DNA from: Marinisporobacter sp.
Lineage (GTDB): Bacteria > Bacillota > Clostridia > Peptostreptococcales > Thermotaleaceae
DNA length: 64,000 bases
Direction of reading: 5' to 3'
NCBI GenBank assembly: GCA_025210525.1
Contig: JAOARP010000031.1
Span: 1-64,000, forward strand
The position numbers were made by a program, and so were the translations under genes. This document shows, in pieces, positions 9,060 through 16,537 of this stretch (positions are counted from its first letter, which is position 1; each line of letters starts with the position of its first letter). Below the pieces are notes generated by a model that ran no database searches, was not told where the DNA came from, and was given only the letters and a program-made list of their open reading frames with translations.

Positions 9060-10100
9060 TTATTTGTCCACCTCTTTTACTTCATAAATTTTCTCAAAAT
9101 CATCTGATTGCAAAAAAAGATCTATGATACTTTTATTTTCTACCTTTAATTCATCTTCTCTTTCTAAAGGAGATGAATGTACTCTAATAACGATGCATTC
9201 ATATTTTTCCTTTTCTACCTCTATCACTTTAAAAATTAAAGGAGATTCCATTCTTTTTATTTTCGTAACTTTATCAGTCTTTGGTTTTCCTATAATGGGT
9301 ACTCCAAATATAGCCTTTCTTTCTGATTGAAATCTTTTGTATATATAATTCTTCTTTACATCTCTAAAATCTTTATACTTTTTCCCTAATGCATTAAGAA
9401 CTTCTATCCATTTATCTTCTAATTCGGTTTCTTTTTTATTCTTTTGTTCACCTTTGCAATCATCCTTTTGTTCATTTTTAAATCTGTATACAGATACTTT
9501 ATCTTTACAAATTTCATTATTGTATATATGATTTATACTCCTATTCTCAAAATCTACTATTAGACATCTATCCAATTTATTCTTGAATCCTTCATCACCA
9601 GAAATATCTAATATTTTAAAATTTCCTGCTCCTCGTCTATTTCGAGACCCCATGCCGCCAAATTTCTGTAACCAATTAAGAGCTTCTAAATATTCTTTAG
9701 CGATCTCTTCTTCCTTATATCTAAATTCAATTTCAAATTTTCCCCCTTCCTTGATATAAGATTTTTTTACGTTTTGTCCTGCTTTCATAAAATAAAATAA
9801 ATAATTTAAACCGTCTTTCTTCTCTATATTTTTTTGAGGAAATTCATTATTCCTAGCAAATTTCTGTATTATTTTTTTCACTCTAATCTGAACAGGACTT
9901 CTCCCATTAGTGCTTCCAAAAATCTTCTCTTCCTTCTCCTTCAAATCTTTTAGACTCTCTACATTTCCATCATAATGAAACATCCTCCACCAATACCTCA
10001 ATAACCCCTTAATAGAACTTGCTCTTATTTCAGGCTCCTTAGTTGCTCCATACATAAATAAAGGAGTTATTAATTGACATGTTACCGTAACTGTTTTCAT
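9060..10100 (-). CDS. cmr1: Type III-B RAMP protein Cmr1
   Basis: First gene of the cmr operon. Cmr1 is a double-RAMP, Cas7-like subunit at the head of the backbone. The diagnostic motif ASSIKGLLRYWWR is at residues 27-39, and GGMGSRNRRGAGNF, the glycine-rich RAMP loop, at about 148-161. A Lys/Glu/Asp-rich low-complexity linker (about residues 208-226) splits the second half. The ATG at 10100 follows AACGAGGTGAACTT. The start of cas10 is directly adjacent. Upstream is about 340 nt without an intact gene, where a promoter must lie. Confidence 0.93.
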   Translation of the reverse strand: MKTVTVTCQLITPLFMYGATKEPEIRASSIKGLLRYWWRMFHYDGNVESLKDLKEKEEKIFGSTNGRSPVQIRVKKIIQKFARNNEFPQKNIEKKDGLNYLFYFMKAGQNVKKSYIKEGGKFEIEFRYKEEEIAKEYLEALNWLQKFGGMGSRNRRGAGNFKILDISGDEGFKNKLDRCLIVDFENRSINHIYNNEICKDKVSVYRFKNEQKDDCKGEQKNKKETELEDKWIEVLNALGKKYKDFRDVKKNYIYKRFQSERKAIFGVPIIGKPKTDKVTKIKRMESPLIFKVIEVEKEKYECIVIRVHSSPLEREDELKVENKSIIDLFLQSDDFEKIYEVKEVDK

Positions 10101-10172
10101 AAGTTCACCTCGTTTGCATTCTACATATTGTTATAATTTTCTATTTTATTCTTGTTTTTCCTCTTTATTGAA

Positions 10173-10340
10173 TTAAATAATTGTAAAAATAACTATTTCT
10201 TCAATGAACTTTTTTTCTAATTCTTTTTTGATTTTTCTTACATTCTCAGTATCAATTTCTGTTACTTATCTTAATCTTCTGAGTAAGTATCCCCTCATTT
10301 TATTTGAATTTTCATGTTTATACTTTTTGACAATAAAAAA
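10173..10340 (-). pseudogene. Possible coding relic between cas2 terminator and cmr1
   Basis: The gap between the terminator after cas2 and cmr1 holds one minus-strand frame with protein-like composition, broken by a single TAA (10268-10266). Before the stop it reads NSNKMRGYLLRRLR, after it VTEIDTENVRKIKKELEKKF up to a TAA at 10175-10173. No usable start or ribosome binding site is visible. It may be the tail of a lost gene. The rest of 10101-10172 shows nothing but the likely cmr promoter and leader. Confidence 0.25.
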
Positions 10341-10362
10341 GACGTATAACACCTTATACATC
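10335..10362 (-). terminator. Intrinsic terminator of the type I-B cas operon
   Basis: A 9-bp stem (GATGTATAA / TTATACGTC, one G-U) with the loop GGTG spans 10341-10362. On the minus strand it is followed at once by TTTTTT (10340-10335). It lies 80 nt past the cas2 stop and immediately after the spacer-like stretch of the solitary repeat. Confidence 0.85.
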
Positions 10363-10423
10363 TACAAACAGTATTTCATATAAATTTTTAAGACTTCCAA
10401 TACATCCAATGTTTCGGTTCTAT
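10363..10423 (-). repeat. Solitary CRISPR repeat plus spacer-like tail after cas2
   Basis: Positions 10394-10423 match the array repeat over a 25-nt core (10398-10422) identical to the CATCCAATG variant, with changes only at the two ends; the last four bases of the crRNA handle read GAAG instead of AAAT and the first base pattern is ATAG. On the minus strand it is followed by a 31-nt unique stretch (10393-10363) and then the operon terminator. There is no second repeat. It may be a dead relic of an array that once followed cas2, or a single-guide crRNA-like RNA made from the 3' UTR of the cas transcript. Sequence shows the similarity; function is not shown. Confidence 0.75.
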
Positions 10424-10442
10424 CTTCAAAATACCTCTACTC

Positions 10443-10730
10443 TCAAATAAACATTTCCCCATCCTGTAAATCATATTTTCCTATATGCTCTTCTTCAAAA
10501 AAGCTTTGATTTAAAACCTTAATCACAGATACATAATCATAATCCTTATCAATGATTCTATCCAAATCCTTTTTTAGCTTCATAAACCTTGAAGGTGATA
10601 TTTCTCCTCTAAATACTGACTTTTGATAATGATTGAGATATTTTTTACATACCTTAAATACCTTGTTGCATCTTTTTTCCTCTACATCGTAAAATAAAAA
10701 TACATAGTTGTAATTATATTTTTTAGAAAT
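10443..10730 (-). CDS. cas2: CRISPR adaptation protein Cas2, apparent ATT start
   Basis: Cas2 pairs with Cas1 to integrate new spacers. The frame is Cas2-like from its first residues: SKKYNYNYVFLFYDVEEKR (first beta strand with the conserved Asp), then KVFKVCKKYLNHYQKSVFRG, ending DLQDGEMFI at TGA 10445-10443. It gives 95 aa, normal for the family. The only in-frame codon placed after the SD sequence AGGAG (overlapping the cas1 3' end) is ATT at 10730-10728; upstream in frame is a stop, and no ATG, GTG or TTG occurs before residue 50. Relatives usually start with a normal codon before SKK. So this is either rare AUU initiation (as in infC) or a start-codon mutation that weakens or kills Cas2. 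Confidence 0.85.
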   Translation of the reverse strand: MSKKYNYNYVFLFYDVEEKRCNKVFKVCKKYLNHYQKSVFRGEISPSRFMKLKKDLDRIIDKDYDYVSVIKVLNQSFFEEEHIGKYDLQDGEMFI

Positions 10731-10731
10731 A

Positions 10732-11733
10732 TCAAATCATCTCCTTTACATTAAATGGTTGGAACTCTTGATCCTCTAATACATACTTTACCAACTTTAG
10801 AGCATCTAGCTTGATGGCTGTAAGATAAGATACTTTTCTTTTTAATTTAGGATGCTTGAAGGTTTCTTCTAGCTTCATATTTAATTCCTTGATAAAAATT
10901 TGTTTTCCTTCTTCATTCATAATGCAATATTCTAAGCTCTTATCAAAATGCTTATCTACCTTGATCATTTTCTTATTGACTACTTTTAAAATGGTTCTAA
11001 ACACGATGATAGGTTTAAATACTTCTGATAAATCTAATGCTAATGAAAATCTACTATCTGAGGGTTCATGCAAAAAACTGATACTTTGGTTGAGATGCGT
11101 ATGGTATATTTGGGTAATAGTTTTCGTATAGAGAATCGTATTTCCTAGGGAAATCATTGCATTTACTGGATTGTCTGGAGGTCTTTTGACTCTTTTTAAA
11201 AATTCAAAGTCCTTATTTAATATTTTTCTCAAGGCATCATAAAATTGTATCCAGATAGCTCCTTCTAATGCTAATACTTCTTTGATATTGTTAAGGGGTT
11301 TAATGGATTTGATCATTTCATATCGAATGGTATCAATATTCTTTTTAATCTCTTGATTACCATTTTTGTAGTAATTATAGAGTACCTCTACTATGTTATT
11401 TCCTATTCCCTCTACAATAGCTTTTGCTACTTTTAATCGTTCATACTCATATTTTTGAGCTTGTCTTACTGTAATTCTTCCGCTAATATATTTTTCTCTA
11501 GGAAAGAAAGTTCCAGAATAATTCCCATAATAATTAAAGAAATGCACTACGATACTATTTCTAGCTAAAAAGTCTAATAGCTTGGTATTTACAGAAATTT
11601 CATTTAAACAATATAGCTCTTTTACTCCCTCCACAGGGATATAATAATTTCTTCCATCCTTCCGAAAGCAAAGGGAATTGTCTTTTCTTTTTAATTCTCC
11701 CTCTGATAAAAGGTATCTTACTGCTTCTCCCAT
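10732..11733 (-). CDS. cas1: CRISPR integrase Cas1 (type I-B)
   Basis: Cas1 is the spacer integrase. Starting at ATG 11733 (MGEAVRYLLSEGELKRKDN), which has AAAGGAG six bases upstream, it has 333 aa; a longer in-frame start at 11775 would overlap cas4 and has no support. The metal ligands are present: Glu157 in LALEGAIWIQFYD, His222 in SISFLHEPSDSR and Asp234 in ALDLSEVFKP. The N-terminal beta domain and C-terminal helical domain are complete. It sits between cas4 and cas2, the standard order of the adaptation block. Confidence 0.96.
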   Translation of the reverse strand: MGEAVRYLLSEGELKRKDNSLCFRKDGRNYYIPVEGVKELYCLNEISVNTKLLDFLARNSIVVHFFNYYGNYSGTFFPREKYISGRITVRQAQKYEYERLKVAKAIVEGIGNNIVEVLYNYYKNGNQEIKKNIDTIRYEMIKSIKPLNNIKEVLALEGAIWIQFYDALRKILNKDFEFLKRVKRPPDNPVNAMISLGNTILYTKTITQIYHTHLNQSISFLHEPSDSRFSLALDLSEVFKPIIVFRTILKVVNKKMIKVDKHFDKSLEYCIMNEEGKQIFIKELNMKLEETFKHPKLKRKVSYLTAIKLDALKLVKYVLEDQEFQPFNVKEMI

Positions 11734-11746
11734 AAGCTTCTCCTTT

Positions 11747-12241
11747 CTATATGGCACAATAGGTATAATAGGCACATTTTTTACATTTAGCCGTGAGTTT
11801 GATTTTGGGTATTTCTTCTGATAAAATCAACTTTTCTATTTCTTTTTCCGTCTTTTGGATGACTTCTATCATTTTAGGGGTTAATTTCACCTCTACAGTT
11901 TTTTTCACATCTCTATTTTTTTCCATGCATATGAGCTTTCCTTTTTTGTAAATGCCTTTCTGCTTTAAGATATGTAAGTAATATAAAACCTGCCAAGTTG
12001 CTGCCTTTAGATCTGCATTCGATTTTTTGTATTCTACTAGGTATTCTCCTTTGATTTTATCTATTTTTATATTTTCAATACTGATTTCTGTATGCTTTTT
12101 TTGATCTAGCTTTTGGTGATGTAGCTCTTTCCCTATTTTTACAAGCTCGCTATAATCCTCTAAGTTGACTTTATTTCCATGAAGCCAACATTGTCTTTTA
12201 CAATGAATATAATAATTCATCAAGGTTCCTGTAATTTTCAT
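11747..12241 (-). CDS. cas4: CRISPR adaptation exonuclease Cas4
   Basis: Cas4 is a RecB-like iron-sulfur exonuclease that trims prespacers and sets PAM choice and orientation. The N-terminal cysteine lies in YYIHCKRQCWLHG; the nuclease core has IDKIKGEYLVEYKKS with the E-x-K motif, then the QVLYYL motif; the C-terminal cluster is CKKCAYYTYC. At 164 aa the length is typical. Its ATG overlaps the cas3 stop (ATGA), so translation is coupled. Confidence 0.95.
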   Translation of the reverse strand: MKITGTLMNYYIHCKRQCWLHGNKVNLEDYSELVKIGKELHHQKLDQKKHTEISIENIKIDKIKGEYLVEYKKSNADLKAATWQVLYYLHILKQKGIYKKGKLICMEKNRDVKKTVEVKLTPKMIEVIQKTEKEIEKLILSEEIPKIKLTAKCKKCAYYTYCAI

Positions 12242-14778
12242 AGGAATACGTCTCCTTTTTTGGGGGTGATCTCCTTTGTGAATAATTCTCTATCTAGTTT
12301 TCCATCCTTGAAATACTTCTCTCCATTTTGAATATAGTAAAGGTCTTCTATTTCTTCATCATCTGTAAATTGCGGCTCATCATAGACTTGATAGATAAAA
12401 TAATTCATTTTTTCCTTGAGCTGAGATAATAATATTTGTTTTTTTGTATAGGCTATTTCGTAATCCTTTAATAAATCTTTAAAATCTTGCCATACCTCTT
12501 TTCCATTGATTTTTTCCTTCGTCTCTGGATGAATCAGCTCATGGGCAATAAATACACTAAAGTTGACAGTATCTATAAGCTTTAACTGTTTAGCTACTTC
12601 TCTATAGGATAAATATTTCAAGTGATTTTCATGAATAGCATAAGCATTTTCATTATATTCGCCTTTCTTTTTTTCTATAAAAGCTAAAACCTCCTCATAA
12701 TACTCTTTAAAGCTTTTCTTTTTAAGAATTTTTCTATATTTTTCATCCATTAAAGAATACTGAGTTCTATAGTCTTCTCTATATACAGATTTTGCTTCAT
12801 CACAATGAAAAAAATATACCTTTGCATTTTCTTTTGTATTCGACCGATTGATTCTTCCTAAAAATTGTTCCTCTGCTTCAAGGATTGAAATATCCTTAAA
12901 GCCTATATCCATATCTATGTCTACACCTGCTTCAATTACTTGGGTACATACTACAATGACATCCTTTAATACATACTCATTCTTTTCTTTTTCCTTTAGC
13001 TTTTTCAATAAATCCTTTCGAAATAAAGCATTGTCATCTCCTGTTAGCTCAAACACTATTTCCTTTGGAATATTTTTTTCTAATAGTGCATGATAAAATT
13101 CTCTTGCTCTCTTTTTGTTGATAAATTCTATTAAAATTCTTCCCTCTCCTATAGATCTTTTATAATCTACTACATAATCAGCTAATTCTTCTATCTTAAG
13201 CTTACCTCTTTCTAATAGGGTATAATCAAGCTTTACACGGTCTTTAAATAGGGGATTGCTAAAATATTTTTGAGAATCCTTCATTAAAGAAGTCCCTATA
13301 TTTCCCTTTTCGCATAAGATACTTATTTTAGGTAAGGTAGCTGACATAATAATAAATTTGATATTTAATATTTTTGCATATAGCTCCATCATGTTTGCAA
13401 GCTCTTTCCATATGGATACCTTATAGCTTTGAATTTCATCTAATATAACTACACTATTTGCAATATGAATCAGTGGAATTTGAATCTCTCGTCCATTTGA
13501 AAAAAGATAATTAAAAAAGTTTACATGACTGGTCAATACAAAAGGATAATGTAAAAACAGTCGATCTAAATAAGCTTTGTCATAATCTAATACTTCCTTT
13601 TCACTCACCTTTATAGGCTTCAATGAGTTAATCACTACAGCATCATCTTTTCCTAAATATTCTGAAATTACTCCATAGGTTTGATCACATAAGGTGTTGA
13701 AGGGAAATACATAAAATAATCGCTGTAGCTTTTTATTTTGAATCAAAGATAATCCTAAATTTAAGGAGTTGAGAGTTTTTCCGCTTCCTGTAGGGGCTTC
13801 TAAATAAAAGATATGCTCATCCATATTTTTAATCAAATTTTTTTCACTCTCTAAAAATATTTCACTTCTTAAATTATTAATTGAATCCTTTGAAAAAGGA
13901 GATTCTTCTTCTTCACCCTTTTTATATAGGTTATATTTCCTGATTCCCTGTAATATTGGACTATCCTTAAACCTTTGAAAGCTTTTTTCTATTTCCTTGA
14001 TTTGCCCAAAATCCTCTATTTTCTTATTCATATAATCACTCGTAGCATAGTAATCACAGGCAATGATTAAGCTATATAATAGCTTATTGATAAGATAAAA
14101 AACATCTCCTGCTAAAATATATTTTTCTATTCTTTTATGGTATTGCTTAAATACAGCTGTTTTAAAGACTTCTTCTCTTCTTAGTAATCGATCTATATAT
14201 TTATAATTCATCACCTTATTTGGATCATGTTTAATTGCTGCTAGTAAGCTTTTCAATTTATCTAGGTATTCCTCTAAATCTAATAAATAGCTATGATGCC
14301 TAGAAATAGCATAAGAAAAAGTGATTAGAAATAATAGTAAAACATTTTTTTCATATCGGTCTAAGGGACTGTTTTGGATTTCATCATAAGAAACATCTAT
14401 ATAAAGGAGTGCAGATAATAGTCCATGGGTAGAATCAGTTGTGGCAAGAATACCTTGAAATGCTGGATTTTTCATTTTGAGCTTTTGAAAGGATGGATTG
14501 ATTTTTCCTAGGTCATGATAATAAATTGCCTCATCAAATAATTGGAGTAACATATTTTTCCCCGTATCTGATAATAAGCTTTTTTCTTTCTTTTTGTAAA
14601 TGGTAAATTCCCTTAGTCCTCGATCTAATATTTTGTTAATTTCTTTTTCTTTATAAAGCTTTTCATAGTAGCTATAAGTAAGGTCTAAATGCTGTTGTAA
14701 GGTTTCATTTTCTTTTTTTTCATGGATATGTGCCAAATAAATTTTCTCATGCTTGAATAAATCTTTTAATTGAAGCAT
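12238..14778 (-). CDS. cas3: CRISPR helicase-nuclease Cas3 (type I-B)
   Basis: Cas3 unwinds and degrades DNA marked by Cascade. An N-terminal HD domain (His30 region LQQHLDLTY, then YYHDLGKINPSFQ with H88-D89, and DSTHG and SRHHSY further on) precedes an SF2 helicase: Walker A APTGSGKT near 330, DEIQ near 444, SATLP near 478, and motif VI QFLGRINRS near 643. At 846 aa with all motifs, it looks functional. ATG 14778 follows GGAGGAATAAAAA. It is separated from cas5 by a 69-nt gap that holds a strong hairpin, and overlaps cas4. Confidence 0.96.
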   Translation of the reverse strand: MLQLKDLFKHEKIYLAHIHEKKENETLQQHLDLTYSYYEKLYKEKEINKILDRGLREFTIYKKKEKSLLSDTGKNMLLQLFDEAIYYHDLGKINPSFQKLKMKNPAFQGILATTDSTHGLLSALLYIDVSYDEIQNSPLDRYEKNVLLLFLITFSYAISRHHSYLLDLEEYLDKLKSLLAAIKHDPNKVMNYKYIDRLLRREEVFKTAVFKQYHKRIEKYILAGDVFYLINKLLYSLIIACDYYATSDYMNKKIEDFGQIKEIEKSFQRFKDSPILQGIRKYNLYKKGEEEESPFSKDSINNLRSEIFLESEKNLIKNMDEHIFYLEAPTGSGKTLNSLNLGLSLIQNKKLQRLFYVFPFNTLCDQTYGVISEYLGKDDAVVINSLKPIKVSEKEVLDYDKAYLDRLFLHYPFVLTSHVNFFNYLFSNGREIQIPLIHIANSVVILDEIQSYKVSIWKELANMMELYAKILNIKFIIMSATLPKISILCEKGNIGTSLMKDSQKYFSNPLFKDRVKLDYTLLERGKLKIEELADYVVDYKRSIGEGRILIEFINKKRAREFYHALLEKNIPKEIVFELTGDDNALFRKDLLKKLKEKEKNEYVLKDVIVVCTQVIEAGVDIDMDIGFKDISILEAEEQFLGRINRSNTKENAKVYFFHCDEAKSVYREDYRTQYSLMDEKYRKILKKKSFKEYYEEVLAFIEKKKGEYNENAYAIHENHLKYLSYREVAKQLKLIDTVNFSVFIAHELIHPETKEKINGKEVWQDFKDLLKDYEIAYTKKQILLSQLKEKMNYFIYQVYDEPQFTDDEEIEDLYYIQNGEKYFKDGKLDRELFTKEITPKKGDVFL

Positions 14779-14814
14779 TTTTTATTCCTCCATATTTATT
14801 CTATAAATAAATTT

Positions 14815-14852
14815 TCTAATGAAAACTTGATAAAACTCAAGCTTTCATTAGA
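14815..14852 (-). promoter_or_regulatory. Long hairpin between cas5 and cas3
   Basis: Outer arms 14815-14824 and 14843-14852 (10 bp, TCTAATGAAA / TTTCATTAGA) enclose inner arms 14826-14830 and 14837-14841 (5 bp) with a 6-nt loop. The cas5 stop codon lies inside the hairpin. Downstream on the minus strand the sequence is AAAATTTATTTATAG, not a clean U-tract, so it could be a leaky terminator, a stability element or a processing site that lowers cas3 relative to Cascade genes. Confidence 0.6.
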
Positions 14853-15594
14853 GTAAAGCAATATATTTTTCTCCATCTAAGATAATCACTTGATCGTTCA
14901 AATCTTCTACTGCTCTATTGGTAAATGCCAATTCCTTTAATTCATACATATTATTCTCTTTCTTTAAAGCAGTAGGCATATAATCTTTAAATAAATAGGT
15001 TACTTCATTTGTATCAATAGCTTCATCATCTAGCTCAACCTCATCATAATAAAATAAACTATTGATTTGTTCTACATCTTCTTCAATATCACATTCAATT
15101 AATTGGGGATTTGAAATATTAGCTATATGATCATTTTTCCCTAGATAAGGAATATATTCAGCTTTGCTATTAAGAATATACTCTACCAATTTTTCTTTTA
15201 ACTTTACATCCTTTAAATCATCTAAAGCTATATAAATCTCCCAAGCTACATCCTCTAACCATTGCTCTCTTACAACTAGATTGCATGGTGCTTTATCTGC
15301 ACCAATATTTGCATAGCCTACAGAATTATTAAAAGTAATCATCTTCTTAGAAAAATAACCTCTCCTCTTTCCTATAGGAACAATTCCTAATCTTACCTCC
15401 TTTAGTCGAGCATAAAATTCAGGATATTTCTCCTCTCTCTGCTGATTATATCCCCCTAACCCAAGGATGGCACCGAGAATACCATATAATGCAATTTTAT
15501 GAATATGGCTATAGGTATAATAAGCATAGGCATTTACATCTGGCTTTTTAAAATGTGCCGTTTTTCCATGTAAATTGAATTTTAAAAGCTTCAA
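14848..15594 (-). CDS. cas5: Cascade subunit Cas5 (type I-B)
   Basis: Cas5b holds the 5' handle of crRNA in the I-B Cascade. The N-terminus LLKFNLHGKTAHFKKPD and the glycine-rich helix IALYGILGAILGLGGY are typical of Cas5 of the I-B (Csh) group. Length 248 aa fits. The gene follows cas7 by 1 nt and ends within the hairpin before cas3. Confidence 0.92.
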   Translation of the reverse strand: MKLLKFNLHGKTAHFKKPDVNAYAYYTYSHIHKIALYGILGAILGLGGYNQQREEKYPEFYARLKEVRLGIVPIGKRRGYFSKKMITFNNSVGYANIGADKAPCNLVVREQWLEDVAWEIYIALDDLKDVKLKEKLVEYILNSKAEYIPYLGKNDHIANISNPQLIECDIEEDVEQINSLFYYDEVELDDEAIDTNEVTYLFKDYMPTALKKENNMYELKELAFTNRAVEDLNDQVIILDGEKYIALL

Positions 15595-15595
15595 A

Positions 15596-16537
15596 TTATA
15601 TCACTTCTCTCGTAAATATATTCATAAATTGAGCTTTCTGACCCTCTAATCCATTGATTTGAATTTCATAAGGATTATAATAAACTTCTATACTTTCTAC
15701 TTCTTTTAGTACCTTTTCTGTTAAAAGGTGGTTTAATTTACTAGCATCTATGATTACTTTTTTATTTTCCTTTTGAAGAGTTATAAAGCTTGATAGATTC
15801 GGTAATGCTAATTTGCTTCCTTTTTTTAATTCAATAAATATAGCATATTCATTATCACAACCGAATTTACTATTACTTGCAAAGGCTGTAACTCCTCTTA
15901 AGCATCCATCCTTATATTTTTCATAAGCTTCTTTTGTATATCCTTCAAAGCCATCTATATTCGTTGCATATTCATCATATACATAAGGGTTAATAGAAAA
16001 CGGATATAGATAATGAGCTTCATCTACAACAATTTTTGTTCCTAAGGAAGATGCGTCTGCATTTTCTTTTTTTGAATTTCTAAAAGGCGATAATATATCT
16101 TGGATTTCTACACTCGTATCCACATCTATATTCATTCCTTGTCCTATCTGTACAGCTCCTATAATAGATAGATTTTGATCTTCAGCAGCAAAGGTCGCTC
16201 CAAAATTCATTACATCCATTGCACTAAATAAGTTTTTTAAGACTTCAACATCTTTTCCTTTTTTCTTTTTTTCTAGTTTTGTATCAAAAATATGCTCATA
16301 TCTTTCTTTAAGAGATCTTGGTTGAATATTTTCTTTTTCTTCTTTAAAAGACTTAATATAAAGAACCTTTTCTCCCTCTTGATCCCATAAATATTTGATA
16401 GGATATTTAAAAGCCTTGTCACTTCCAAATATTTCATTGTTCGATGTACTTTTCGGTCTTCCTGAAAAATCTGCATTCCAATTTGCCATTTTCGCACAAA
16501 TCCCTACTAATCCAAATACTCTATTTTGAAATTTCAT
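15596..16537 (-). CDS. cas7: Cascade backbone subunit Cas7 (type I-B)
   Basis: Cas7 polymerises along the crRNA spacer. The family is recognised from the N-terminal RVFGLVGICAKMANWNADF, the central LFSAMDVMNFGATFA and IGAVQIGQGMN, and VVDEAHYLYPFSINP. At 313 aa it matches I-B Cas7 (Csh2/Cst2-type). ATG 16537 follows GGGGAGG. It is immediately downstream of cas8b (1-nt overlap). Confidence 0.93.
   Translation of the reverse strand: MKFQNRVFGLVGICAKMANWNADFSGRPKSTSNNEIFGSDKAFKYPIKYLWDQEGEKVLYIKSFKEEKENIQPRSLKERYEHIFDTKLEKKKKGKDVEVLKNLFSAMDVMNFGATFAAEDQNLSIIGAVQIGQGMNIDVDTSVEIQDILSPFRNSKKENADASSLGTKIVVDEAHYLYPFSINPYVYDEYATNIDGFEGYTKEAYEKYKDGCLRGVTAFASNSKFGCDNEYAIFIELKKGSKLALPNLSSFITLQKENKKVIIDASKLNHLLTEKVLKEVESIEVYYNPYEIQINGLEGQKAQFMNIFTREVI

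Noticed and set aside
10363-10393. Similarity of the stretch beside the solitary repeat to the distal leader block (shared TATGAAAT and AAAT)
   Set aside because: Only an 8-base plus 4-base match in very AT-rich DNA; expected by chance, so I did not build a targeting claim on it.
10363-10393. Pairing of the spacer-like stretch with the WYL/cas promoter (TACTGTTTGTA versus TACTATTTGTA)
   Set aside because: The match lies at the far end from the seed and no PAM-side match exists; too weak.
10443-10730. Treating cas2 as a plain pseudogene
   Set aside because: The rest of the frame is intact, the SD is well spaced to ATT, and AUU starts are known, so the gene may be expressed.
16273-16497. 74-aa minus-strand frame within cas7
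   Set aside because: Out-of-frame overlap inside a conserved gene.
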